NCBI RefSeq assembly: GCF_000788395.1
Contig: NZ_CP009888.1
Coordinates: 2,500,001-2,564,000 of the forward strand
Direction: 5' to 3'
Length of the DNA stretch: 64,000 nucleotides
From: Pseudoalteromonas piratica
GTDB taxonomy: Bacteria; Pseudomonadota; Gammaproteobacteria; Enterobacterales; Alteromonadaceae
Within the stretch, counting starts at the first letter, position 1; each line of letters begins with the position of its first letter. Shown piece by piece: positions 36,277 to 44,510 of the stretch. A program made the translations under genes and the position numbers. A model generated the notes under the pieces. It had not been told where the DNA came from and ran no database searches. It saw only the letters and a list, made by a program, of their open reading frames with translations.

Positions 36277-36457
36277 AATCTTCGTTCTTAAAAAAATATG
36301 AAAACCATTAAAAAAACATAGCTGGATGTTCAACGTTTGTGTATGAGGATTGCTTACGACTTTCGGTCCTACAATTGGAGGTCTAAACTGTTTATGCTTA
36401 TTTAATAAATACAGATAGTTGGATGGCTTTTATGATTTTTTATCGAGGCTTAGTTAT

Positions 36458-37519
36458 ATGACTAATGAACGTATACCTAAAAAAATGGGACGTCCTAAAA
36501 AATGTCTAATACAAATAATACGCACAAAAACGTTATGCCGCAGTCTTTGTGATGAACAAAATATCCCTTGCAATGCTAACCAATTTGAAAAAGTTTTTGA
36601 AACCACGAAATATAAACCAAGACGGGACAAGACAATACCGCGAAAGCAAAAATTTTATCGCCTATTCAACGGCGTAAATACAATATCTGAAAGTACGCTT
36701 AAACAAATAAGTGAAATGGAGAATACTGAAAACTCGTTAGCTTTATACTACAGCTCTCTTTGGGAGGCATTATCTCCACATAAAACTGATTTTGAAGATG
36801 GGATTATTTCATATGATGACCTTTATCTAGACAAAACAGACGATCAAAAAATACAAAATTGTCAATTGAACGCTGAAGAGATAGAAGAAAAAGAGCAAAC
36901 CCTCAAAGAGAGGCAACTACACTGGCTTAGATTCTTTAAAACACTTAGGCCATCACTTCAAGCAATTGCTTTAAAATGTGACGATGATGGTATGTCAGAC
37001 ATAAAAGGGGTTAACCAATTTACCTGTAAACAGTTGTTGAAAGAAGGTGACATTGAAGCTCTTGCTTGTGCAATAGCAATACATAGAGCTTCGCCGTTGC
37101 ATGCAAGGGATTTTAAACTCTCTTCAGCCATAACAAAACTTGCAGGATGGATCTTGGCAATTCCAGCCTTTAAAGACAGCCAGAAAGAAATACTAAATAT
37201 TCTCGTGAATAAATACAGGGCACTTAATGCTGACGTTAGTATCTATGATAAAAATTTCTGCCACAGCCTCAATAGGCCAGGTTTTGTGCATTTTGATTTG
37301 ATTAACAAAAATCGTGAATACATTAAACGCTGCGTTGAACTCGGTATAGATATTACCCCTAAAAATCTCAAACATATTTTTGCAACATCTGAGAAAGGTA
37401 ACAAACAACTAATATTTGAAGAAATGGGAAAGGTATTAAAACATCAAGAATATGAGCTAGCGGATAGCAGTAATGGTCTACGCTGGCTAATTTCAGAGGT
37501 TAACACACTTTCGAAATAA
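36458..37519 (+). CDS. AT-hook-bearing protein of unknown function at the element end
   Basis: A 353-aa basic protein, from the ATG at 36458. Near its start, RIPKKMGRPKKC contains an AT-hook core (GRP between basic residues), a minor-groove AT-rich DNA binder. A further basic region (KYKPRRDKTIPRKQK) follows near residue 60. The rest is helical and unrecognised. It lies between the recombinase operon and the right end and is read divergently from that operon. A role as an excision factor, directionality factor or regulator is an inference from position. Confidence 0.6.
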   Translation: MTNERIPKKMGRPKKCLIQIIRTKTLCRSLCDEQNIPCNANQFEKVFETTKYKPRRDKTIPRKQKFYRLFNGVNTISESTLKQISEMENTENSLALYYSSLWEALSPHKTDFEDGIISYDDLYLDKTDDQKIQNCQLNAEEIEEKEQTLKERQLHWLRFFKTLRPSLQAIALKCDDDGMSDIKGVNQFTCKQLLKEGDIEALACAIAIHRASPLHARDFKLSSAITKLAGWILAIPAFKDSQKEILNILVNKYRALNADVSIYDKNFCHSLNRPGFVHFDLINKNREYIKRCVELGIDITPKNLKHIFATSEKGNKQLIFEEMGKVLKHQEYELADSSNGLRWLISEVNTLSK

Positions 37520-37586
37520 AATCAGCATTAACTAGTTTGCACTTAAGGAAAGCGTATAAATTTGAATATCTGTAAAAGGTGATTAT

Positions 37587-37602
37587 TTTGACAATTGTCA
37601 AA
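37587..37602. promoter_or_regulatory. 16-bp perfect palindrome near the right element end
   Basis: TTTGACAATTGTCAAA is a perfect palindrome 105 bp inside the right end. TGTCAAT also occurs just inside both ends (about 5881-5887 in AGTTGTCAATT, and on the minus strand about 37680-37686 in GCTGTCAATA). Shared half-sites suggest binding by an element protein (recombinase, AT-hook protein or repressor). Inference only. Confidence 0.5.
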
Positions 37603-37694
37603 GAAAAACTCTCAAAATCACAACGTGGTTAAATTAAAAAAACAATACAATTCAAGGTACTAGCTTTTGAAAGCCTGTATATTGACAGCAAATT

Positions 37695-37713
37695 GCATTC
37701 AACAAAATGCCCC
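37695..37713 (-). other. right attachment site (attR) of the island
   Basis: The element end GCATTCAACAAAA (37695-37707) is the exact inverse of the left end, and is followed by the host spacer TGCCCC (37708-37713). Joining host sequence across spacer and left host flank restores the dehydrogenase frame. Confidence 0.85.
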
Positions 37714-38097
37714 GGCTTGCCCACCTGAAACGGGTGCGTCGATAAAATCATTACCTTGTGCCTTTGCAAGCTCCGCCAATTCTTTCGCTACTTCAGCAGA
37801 GGTTGTGGTGTGATCCACAATAACAGCGCCCGGCTTTAATCCAGCCAGTATACCTTCGTCGCCTGTTACAACTTGACGTAAGTCATCGTCATTGCCAACG
37901 CAAATAAACACAAAGTCTGCGTTTTCAGATGCCGCTTTTGGCGTTTCAGCAAAGCTGCCATGATATTCAGTGGCCCACTTTTGCGCTTTTGAGATTGTGC
38001 GGTTATAAACACAGGTTTCATAACCCGCATTTTTAAGGTGGCCTGCCATCGGGTAGCCCATTACACCCAAACCAATAAACGCAACTTTTAACGACAT
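37708..38097 (-). pseudogene. N-terminal part of the host 3-hydroxyisobutyrate dehydrogenase-family gene, cut off by the island
   Basis: It encodes 130 host residues: Rossmann motif GLGVMGYPMAG, the cofactor loop (VYNRT), GNDDDLRQV and the family signature DAPVSGGQAGA, where the island begins. Two island codons (Phe, Cys) and a TGA follow. Without the C-terminal catalytic-lysine domain the product should be inactive. The rest of the gene is at 5351-5842. The insertion point lies within the most conserved active-site motif of the family. Confidence 0.88.
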
Positions 38098-38190
38098 AAC
38101 TTACTCACTTTTAATCTTTACAAAACTGCGATTGAGTATAATCATTTAACACATTGAATTATAGGCCTACGTTTCGCCAAGGATATCTAT

Positions 38191-39180
38191 ATGACTACAG
38201 CCCCATTTCGCCTCGCATTTTTCAGTACACAAAAATACGATATCACTGCATTTGATAGTCAATTACCAAAACACATCACAACTGAGTACTTTTCGCAGCA
38301 ATTAAACGAAACCTCGGTAAAACTCGCTGAAGGCTTTGATGGCATCTGTTGCTTTGTCAACGATGTGCTAAGTGAAGATGTGATTGAACGCCTTCATCAA
38401 CTTGGCGTCAAACTCATTGCGCTTCGCTGTGCTGGTTTTAATAATGTTGATTTAAAGGCGGCGAAAAACCACGGCATTAAAGTAGTTCGAGTGCCCGCCT
38501 ATAGCCCAGAAGCGGTTGCAGAGCATTGCCTCGCGCTAATCTTAACCTTATCTCGTAAAACCCATAAAGCTTATAACCGGGTAAAAGAAAACAATTTTGA
38601 CTTAAATGGTTTGCTTGGCTTTAACTTGCACAATAAAACCGTAGGTGTGATTGGTCTTGGCAAAATTGGTACTGCGTTTGTCAAAATATTAAATGGTTTT
38701 GGTGCAAACGTGATCTATTTTGATCCATTTACCGAAAGTGATTTGGCGCAGTCTGTCAGCATCGAAACACTCTATCAACAATCAGACATTATTGCGCTGC
38801 ATTGTCCGCTCACTAACGACACCTTGCATATCATTAATGAACAAGCACTTGAACAAATGAAACCAGGTGTAATGCTGGTGAATACGAGTCGTGGTGCACT
38901 CATCGATACTCAAGCCTGTATTAACGCGCTTAAATCGCGAAAGCTGGGTTATTTAGCGCTCGATGTATACGAGCAAGAATCTGAGCTGTTTTTTAAAGAC
39001 ATGAGTTGTGAAATTATCGATGACGATATATTTCAACGCTTACTCACCTTTCCTAATGTACTGATCACCGGGCATCAAGGCTTTTTTACTAAAGAAGCGG
39101 TAAGTGAAATCGTTGCCACTACATTAAACAACGTGGATGAATTTATTGCCAACTCACCGCTTACCAATGAAGTTAAATAA
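38191..39180 (+). CDS. ldhA: D-lactate dehydrogenase (fermentative, LdhA family)
   Basis: A 329-aa NAD-dependent D-2-hydroxyacid dehydrogenase, the same length as E. coli LdhA and close to it throughout: LRCAGFNNVDL (substrate arginine), VPAYSPEAVAEH, cofactor motif GLGKIG, VNTSRGALID (arginine), a glutamate in DVYEQESELFF, and catalytic His in GHQGFFT. It reduces pyruvate to D-lactate during fermentation. It is transcribed away from the broken dehydrogenase gene and ends in a strong hairpin at 39183-39204. Confidence 0.95.
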   Translation: MTTAPFRLAFFSTQKYDITAFDSQLPKHITTEYFSQQLNETSVKLAEGFDGICCFVNDVLSEDVIERLHQLGVKLIALRCAGFNNVDLKAAKNHGIKVVRVPAYSPEAVAEHCLALILTLSRKTHKAYNRVKENNFDLNGLLGFNLHNKTVGVIGLGKIGTAFVKILNGFGANVIYFDPFTESDLAQSVSIETLYQQSDIIALHCPLTNDTLHIINEQALEQMKPGVMLVNTSRGALIDTQACINALKSRKLGYLALDVYEQESELFFKDMSCEIIDDDIFQRLLTFPNVLITGHQGFFTKEAVSEIVATTLNNVDEFIANSPLTNEVK

Positions 39181-39182
39181 AA

Positions 39183-39204
39183 AAAGCGCGTGTTTACGCG
39201 CTTT
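39183..39204. terminator. rho-independent terminator between ldhA and the NSS transporter
   Basis: AAAGCGCG (39183-39190) pairs with CGCGCTTT (39197-39204) across a 6-base loop. Convergent genes end on both sides, so it probably works both ways. Confidence 0.8.
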
Positions 39205-39223
39205 CTATTCAATCCAATAAGTG

Positions 39224-40546
39224 CTATTTCAAGGCTACATTAGCAAATACCGCTAACATTAAAATTGGGCAAATAAAACGGATATAGTTTGCAAGCACCC
39301 TGTAACCAAGTTTGTTTGATTCGTGTAACTGATTGCCACGCTTCCAAAGCCAGCCTACAACCACAAAATAAAATAACCCCATTAACGGCAGTTGATACTG
39401 TGTAAACACCGTAATAACGAGGCCAAATAACCAATCAAAGTTAACAATAATCACACTTGAACAGATGCCTACTATGGCGGTCACCAACCAAGTCGCTGGT
39501 TTTCTATCAAAACCATGATTTTCAACTAAAAATGAAACCGGAATTTCAGTCGATGAAATGGTTGAGGTAAGCGAGGCTATCGACATTAAAACAAAAAACA
39601 CGCACGCCACGGCTAAACCAAAGGCACCTAAGGTAGCAAACAGTTGAGGTAGCACGGCGAAAATTAGCTGCCCTTCACCAATCAACTTACCCCCTTGCAT
39701 AATCTCAACACCCTGCGCTTGTGCTACATAAAGTGCTGGAATAATCAGTAAGCCAGCTAAAAACGCCACACTGGTATCAAGCATTGCAACCGAAATCGAC
39801 ATTTTTGCTACATTGGCATCACGCTTTAAGTAAGAGCCATAGATCATCATACAGCCTACACCCAAAGATAATGAGAAAAATGCCTGCCCCATGGCAGCAA
39901 TGATTAAATCAGGGTCAGTGACTTTGCTAAAGTCAGGTACAAGGTAGGCTTTAAAGCCATTGCTCGCACCTTCAAGTGTGCCAATGTAAGCAATCAGTAC
40001 CAGCAATAACACTAATAACACCGGCATTAAACGGCGTGACCACACCTCGATGCCTGACTTAACGCCTTTTAAAATAATACTGGCAGTTAAAATCAGCATC
40101 AGTGGAGTAAATATAAAATTACGCAGCAGTGAGTCTGACTTTAAAAAATTTGCAATCTCTGTGAATCCTAAAAGAGTGGCGATGGGCTCGAGTGCAAACG
40201 CTAACATCCATCCTGCAACTATGCTGTAAAAGCTAAGCATTACAATGGCTCCAGCTAAGCCAATATACCCGGCAGTTGCCCCCATCCTTTTGCTGGTCGA
40301 TTGACAGGCCTGTGCTAATGCTTTGACAGGGTTTGCTTGCGCACTGTGGCCAATGTATAACTCAGTAAAAAGCGCAGGCAAAGCCAGTAAAAAAATCACA
40401 ATGAAATAAACCAATAAAAAGGCGCCACCACCGTGATTTGCCGCTTGTGTTGGAAACCCCCATATATTGCCTAAACCTACGGCTGCCCCTGCTGCCGCTA
40501 AGACAAACCCTAAGCGACTTTGAAAGCCATCTCTAATTTGTGCCAT
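39224..40546 (-). CDS. sodium-dependent transporter, NSS (neurotransmitter:sodium symporter) family
   Basis: A 440-aa inner-membrane protein with about 11 membrane spans. The signature of the first span is clear: GLGNIWGFPTQAANHGGGAF, holding sodium-site residues. Bacterial members (LeuT, TnaT, MhsT) take up amino acids such as tryptophan, tyrosine or leucine with sodium, which fits a marine cell; the substrate here is not known. It is monocistronic, with its promoter in 40547-40652 shared with the divergent phosphopantetheinyl transferase gene. Confidence 0.92.
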   Translation of the reverse strand: MAQIRDGFQSRLGFVLAAAGAAVGLGNIWGFPTQAANHGGGAFLLVYFIVIFLLALPALFTELYIGHSAQANPVKALAQACQSTSKRMGATAGYIGLAGAIVMLSFYSIVAGWMLAFALEPIATLLGFTEIANFLKSDSLLRNFIFTPLMLILTASIILKGVKSGIEVWSRRLMPVLLVLLLVLIAYIGTLEGASNGFKAYLVPDFSKVTDPDLIIAAMGQAFFSLSLGVGCMMIYGSYLKRDANVAKMSISVAMLDTSVAFLAGLLIIPALYVAQAQGVEIMQGGKLIGEGQLIFAVLPQLFATLGAFGLAVACVFFVLMSIASLTSTISSTEIPVSFLVENHGFDRKPATWLVTAIVGICSSVIIVNFDWLFGLVITVFTQYQLPLMGLFYFVVVGWLWKRGNQLHESNKLGYRVLANYIRFICPILMLAVFANVALK

Positions 40547-40652
40547 ATTGAACTCTTATTTTTATTATCTACACCACGACTTATAAAACCAAGCAAGATA
40601 TACTGCAGCAAATATTAAGGCTACGCTTGGCTAAAAGACTAATCTATCGGGT

Positions 40653-41438
40653 ATGGAAACGATTAACAACAAAAAACCACCAATAACAGGCATCTCGCCT
40701 GAGCGCGCGCATTTTAACGCGCAAAAGCCCAAGTCACCAATCAATTTAGTTATAGCCAATAGCCAAGGCCTTAATATTGAACAAATTAACATCGCCTCCA
40801 TTTTGTCTAATGATGAAATTGCAACGTTAGAAAGGCGAAAGGTTGACACTGCAAAGCGCGAGTATTTGGCTTCACGTTATTTAATCAAACAACTTGCCTG
40901 TCAGTTTTATGCATTCGAGCCATCCGAGCTCACAACGTTTTTTGATGAATCAAATGCCCGCTTGGTAATTAAGTATCAAAACAACACTTTGCCACTGTCA
41001 CTTGTGATAAGTCACTCGAAAGGTTGGGTAGCAGTCTATTTAGCAATGGAATATGAGCGTATCGGTATTGATCTTGAATTTATTTCAGAAAAACGCCCAT
41101 TTCTAAAGTTAGCCAAACACTTTTATCATGAAGCTGAAATTCGAGAAATTGAAACTGCAAAGCCTATGTCCGATACTTTTTTCAGAATTTGGACCTTAAA
41201 AGAGGCCCTCGCCAAAGCCACCGCACTGCCGATTGCCAAGCTATTAGCGCCTAATGTATATAAAGGTTACGAAAACAACAAGTTGGCTGCATATTGTTGC
41301 CAAATAAACGGTTTTGATTTTTCATTGGCAGCGCCAGTTTCTGTCAAACAGCCACCAACGCTTATTGAAGTTTGCCTTAACGTTGATTTAACAGGCTTCA
41401 AGCAAACGGCTGTGAATCGCTTGCACCACGTTGTCTGA
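40653..41438 (+). CDS. 4'-phosphopantetheinyl transferase (Sfp/AcpT type)
   Basis: A 261-aa enzyme that moves phosphopantetheine from CoA to a carrier protein. The family signatures are present: IGIDLEF (about residues 136-142, with the metal-binding Asp) and FRIWTLKEALAKAT (W180, KE). The length fits the AcpT/Sfp group that serves fatty-acid, polyketide or NRPS carriers. No biosynthetic cluster is nearby, so the target is unknown. Its last 51 bp overlap the end of the convergent lysC gene. Confidence 0.9.
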   Translation: METINNKKPPITGISPERAHFNAQKPKSPINLVIANSQGLNIEQINIASILSNDEIATLERRKVDTAKREYLASRYLIKQLACQFYAFEPSELTTFFDESNARLVIKYQNNTLPLSLVISHSKGWVAVYLAMEYERIGIDLEFISEKRPFLKLAKHFYHEAEIREIETAKPMSDTFFRIWTLKEALAKATALPIAKLLAPNVYKGYENNKLAAYCCQINGFDFSLAAPVSVKQPPTLIEVCLNVDLTGFKQTAVNRLHHVV

Positions 41439-42737
41439 TTCCGTTTGTTCAACTAAGAAGCATAAATTGTGCTTACTTGCGCCATGGCAAATTAAGCGAA
41501 TGTTAAAATCACTCAGCACGCCCATTAAGTTTAATTCACCATGACGTAATTGAATTTCGGAACCAATTAACGCCACCAGCGTTAAGTTATTTTCAACCGT
41601 GACATGACAAAACTCGCTGAGTTCATCAAGGCACGCTTGATCCAGTTCCGGGCGAGATGCATTCGGCGCATTATCAAGGGTTAACGCCACACTGATTTCC
41701 GATGTGGTAACCAAATCTACCGAAATATTGTATTTCGCTAAAATTGTAAACACACGGGCTAAAAAGCCGCTAGCAAGCAGCATTTCAGGGCTTTTTACCG
41801 TTAATAAAATCTGATTTTTACGCTGTGTAACGGCGCGAATGCCTGCTTGTTCTGACTTTTCTTTCTCAATCCAGGTGCCGCCTTGTTCAGGTGCTCTGCT
41901 CGAACCAACAAACACACTAATACCGCTTCGACTAGCAGGTAATATAGTTGCAGGGTGAAGTACTTTTGCACCAAAGGTTGCCATTTCTGCCGCTTCATCA
42001 AAGCTCAACTTGGCAATTGGCGCCGCTTTTACACATAAACGTGGATCTGTACTAAAAATACCCACAACATCTGTCCAAATATAAACAGCTTTCGCATCAA
42101 TCGCTTCTGCAAGCAGTGCCGCACTGTAGTCTGAGCCACCGCGACCTAATGTCGTTGTTTCACCTTGGCTATTTGCACCGATAAACCCTTGGGTTACGAT
42201 AATATTATCAGCGAGCAAAGGACACAGTGCCGATTCTGCTAATTCGCTAGTACGTTCAACATTGGGTTCTGCTTTGCCAAAATGCGAGTTTGTTGCAAGC
42301 ACATCACGCACATCAAAACGTAACGATGTTGCGCCTAAGCTACGTAATACTTGGGTAAATAAATATGAAGATAAACGTTCGCCAAAGCTCAACAACTCAT
42401 CCGTTGCTCTGGCGTCAAACTCACTAGTCAGTGCATGTGCTTTAAATGCTTCAAGGGTTGCTAAAAAGCCATCTGTGATATCCGCATCTAATGTCAGTTT
42501 TTCAGTGATGTTGTGCTGAATTGCCACCACGGCATCGATATGCGCTTGGCGTTCTGCTTCACTTAAAGTGTCGTTTGCTAAGCTCACTAAATGATTGGTG
42601 ACACCTGAACTCGCACTCACCGCAACTAAACGAGTATTAGGGTTTGAAAGTACAATTTCAGCACAGCGCACCATAGCGTCATAGTCTGCAACGCTAGTAC
42701 CACCAAATTTTGCTACATTGATATTTGAATTAGACAC
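41388..42737 (-). CDS. lysC: lysine-sensitive aspartokinase III
   Basis: A 449-aa aspartate kinase, first step of lysine, methionine and threonine synthesis. KFGGTSVADYDAM at the start is the kinase signature, followed by GRGGSDYSAALLAEA and VDLVTTSEISVALT (ACT region); two C-terminal ACT domains give lysine feedback. Its length and N-terminus match E. coli LysC. The start is a GTG with a strong AAAGGAGAG site. That site is sequestered by the riboswitch upstream, so lysine should control translation. It overlaps the phosphopantetheinyl transferase gene end by 51 bp. Confidence 0.94.
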   Translation of the reverse strand: MSNSNINVAKFGGTSVADYDAMVRCAEIVLSNPNTRLVAVSASSGVTNHLVSLANDTLSEAERQAHIDAVVAIQHNITEKLTLDADITDGFLATLEAFKAHALTSEFDARATDELLSFGERLSSYLFTQVLRSLGATSLRFDVRDVLATNSHFGKAEPNVERTSELAESALCPLLADNIIVTQGFIGANSQGETTTLGRGGSDYSAALLAEAIDAKAVYIWTDVVGIFSTDPRLCVKAAPIAKLSFDEAAEMATFGAKVLHPATILPASRSGISVFVGSSRAPEQGGTWIEKEKSEQAGIRAVTQRKNQILLTVKSPEMLLASGFLARVFTILAKYNISVDLVTTSEISVALTLDNAPNASRPELDQACLDELSEFCHVTVENNLTLVALIGSEIQLRHGELNLMGVLSDFNIRLICHGASKHNLCFLVEQTESDNVVQAIHSRLLEAC

Positions 42738-42742
42738 AGTCT

Positions 42743-42765
42743 CTCCTTTAAATCTTAATAAGGAG
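42743..42765 (-). promoter_or_regulatory. ribosome-binding-site sequestering hairpin of lysC
   Basis: On the minus strand, CTCCTT (42760-42765) can pair with AAGGAG (42743-42748), which is the lysC Shine-Dalgarno sequence. This is the expected expression platform of a translational riboswitch. Confidence 0.75.
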
Positions 42766-42808
42766 AACTTGGCAAGGAACGATATTGATTACATCAGGAT
42801 AGTCTCTG

Positions 42809-42973
42809 CCAGAAGCTCTCCACCTATAACAGGTGACAGTCCCGAAGATTCAACTTCTAGAACCGAAGCAAACTGGCCACAAATCCAGATTACTCCTCGG
42901 CAGTTAACCCCCTGATAGACCGTCGTCGGGAATGTGCCCTCGAATCTACTACCTGGTTAATGCACCTCTTCTG
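42809..42973 (-). promoter_or_regulatory. lysine riboswitch (L box) ahead of lysC
   Basis: Read on the minus strand, the RNA begins CAGAAGAGGTGC and ends GGTGGAGAGCTTCTGG. These are the two P1-adjacent segments of the lysine aptamer and nearly match the E. coli lysC leader. CAGAAG (42973-42968) closes with CTTCTG (42815-42810). The internal GGGGG and TGCCGAGGAG segments also fit the aptamer core. It should bind lysine and hide the lysC ribosome-binding site. Recognition is by recall of conserved segments, not by a covariance search. Confidence 0.88.
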
Positions 42974-43002
42974 TGTTTGCAAACTAATTACAGCGCACAA
43001 AC

Positions 43003-43028
43003 AAAAGCCTTCTAAAAAGAAGGCTTTT
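43003..43028. terminator. terminator between nhaD and the lysC leader
   Basis: AAAAGCCTTCT (43003-43013) pairs with AGAAGGCTTTT (43018-43028) over a 4-base loop. It follows nhaD on the minus strand. Confidence 0.8.
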
Positions 43029-43062
43029 GAAATTTACCGTTTAGACGTCTAGCTGTCAATCA

Positions 43063-44316
43063 TTAATTAAGAAATAAACAGCCGACCAGATACGATGAAG
43101 AATAACCAATCGTGTAGGCAACTAACAAATACAAAAACATGCGCAAGTAGCTTACAAAGGTTAGTTCTTTAATTTTGCTCATTGCAATAATGCCAGCAGC
43201 AGAACCGATAATTAGCATCGAGCCACCCACACCTGTTGCATAGGTGAAGGTTAACCACTGACGGGTATCCATAACAATGTCAGCTTTTAAAAGTGCTGCG
43301 GTAAGCGGTACGTTATCAACGGCCGCTGACAAAATACCCATAAAGTAATTGGCATACTCAGGTGCAAGCACTTCATAAAGGTGCGTAAATTGATTCAATA
43401 TGCCAATTTCTTTCATCGCGCCAACAAGCAGTAATACACCCACAAAGAACAATAAGGTGTCGTACTCAATTTCACGTACATAGTCGATGATTTTTTTGTT
43501 TACGTCTTTCTTACGCATTAAAAACTGCGCCACCAAGAACATCATCGACAACCCACATAAAAAGGTCAACAAAGGTGGGATCTTATACCAAACACTAAAC
43601 ATCAACGTGGCAATAATGGTCGAAACAAAAATACAGGCAATGGTGATGTCGGTTTTTTCAATACGACGTAGTTCGACTTTTTCAAAGGTAATGGTGCCTT
43701 TCATGCCCATGCTGAGCATCGCAGCTAAAATAAAAACCGACAAAGCCGCGGGGGCAACTAATAATAACAAGTTAGCAATGGTGACTTTATCAGCAAGGAA
43801 GATCATTAAAGTCGTCACATCACCCGTAATAAGCGATACCCCACCCGAGTTCACTGCAAATACAATAAGCGTGGCATATTTAATGAGCTTTTTAGCATCA
43901 AGCTTAAGTGACATCACAACCGCCAGTGATATCAATGTGGCGGTGATGTTGTCAGAAATAGACGAGAAGAAAAATGCAAATGCGCCGATTAAATACATTA
44001 AATTGCGCTCACTCATTTCACTTGGCAATACTCTATGCACCAAGCTTTGAATAAACCCTTTGGAGTTTAAATAAGCAACAAAGGTCATCGCTGCCATCAA
44101 AAACAACCACAAGGTCGCAATTTCTAAAATATTATGATCGAGTTCTTTTTGAACAGATTCTGGGCTTTGCCCATGTAGAGGAGAAATAAAGAGGATAATC
44201 CAACACAAAGTTCCAAAAAATAGCGTTGTTTTGGCTTTGTTTACATGGATAATGTCCTCAATAACAATCAGCACAAAAGCGATTGCTATCAGCGCGAGAA
44301 TAACACCTGACACCAT
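43063..44316 (-). CDS. nhaD: Na+/H+ antiporter NhaD
   Basis: A 417-aa inner-membrane protein of the ion-transporter superfamily with about 11 spans. The two re-entrant motif repeats are visible: SSISDNITATLISLAV with NSGGVSLITGDVTTLM in the first half, and AVDNVPLTAALL with GVGGSMLIIGSAAG in the second. NhaD exports sodium against proton entry and is common in marine and halophilic bacteria. It is monocistronic, divergent from the condensin operon, with 194 bp between. Confidence 0.93.
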   Translation of the reverse strand: MVSGVILALIAIAFVLIVIEDIIHVNKAKTTLFFGTLCWIILFISPLHGQSPESVQKELDHNILEIATLWLFLMAAMTFVAYLNSKGFIQSLVHRVLPSEMSERNLMYLIGAFAFFFSSISDNITATLISLAVVMSLKLDAKKLIKYATLIVFAVNSGGVSLITGDVTTLMIFLADKVTIANLLLLVAPAALSVFILAAMLSMGMKGTITFEKVELRRIEKTDITIACIFVSTIIATLMFSVWYKIPPLLTFLCGLSMMFLVAQFLMRKKDVNKKIIDYVREIEYDTLLFFVGVLLLVGAMKEIGILNQFTHLYEVLAPEYANYFMGILSAAVDNVPLTAALLKADIVMDTRQWLTFTYATGVGGSMLIIGSAAGIIAMSKIKELTFVSYLRMFLYLLVAYTIGYSSSYLVGCLFLN

Positions 44317-44510
44317 CTTGTTATTTTAACCTGCTAGAGTTGAGTTAAAAATTTGAACGAACACCCAACCTGCGGCATTTTATGGGCAGTTGAGCGGCGC
44401 GAAGTGTAGCACTGTAGATTACCTAAAACCACTCCAGTTTTAGACTAATTACACAATATTTTTAAATAAAATTTACTTTTAAGATAAATATCAAGTTAAC
44501 GTGGATAATT

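Larger units (their letters stand above)
5849..37707. mobile_element. 31.9-kb integrative genomic island with three recombinase-like genes (GInt/SE-like) carrying defence genes
   Basis: The island interrupts a dehydrogenase gene, is bounded by a 13-bp perfect inverted repeat and carries a four-gene recombinase operon at its right end (30098-36276). Three large tyrosine-recombinase-like proteins plus one small helical protein is the hallmark described for GInt islands (ginABCD) and is close to the core of strand-biased circularising integrative elements. Which family it belongs to is inference. No tRNA, relaxase or conjugation gene is seen, so transfer between cells would need a helper. Cargo: a spare dehydrogenase gene, a Zorya and type I RM operon, and a helicase cluster. 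Confidence 0.85.

Noticed and set aside
43487..44050. 187-residue frame antisense to nhaD
   Set aside because: It lies wholly within nhaD on the other strand and has no ribosome-binding site or recognisable domain.
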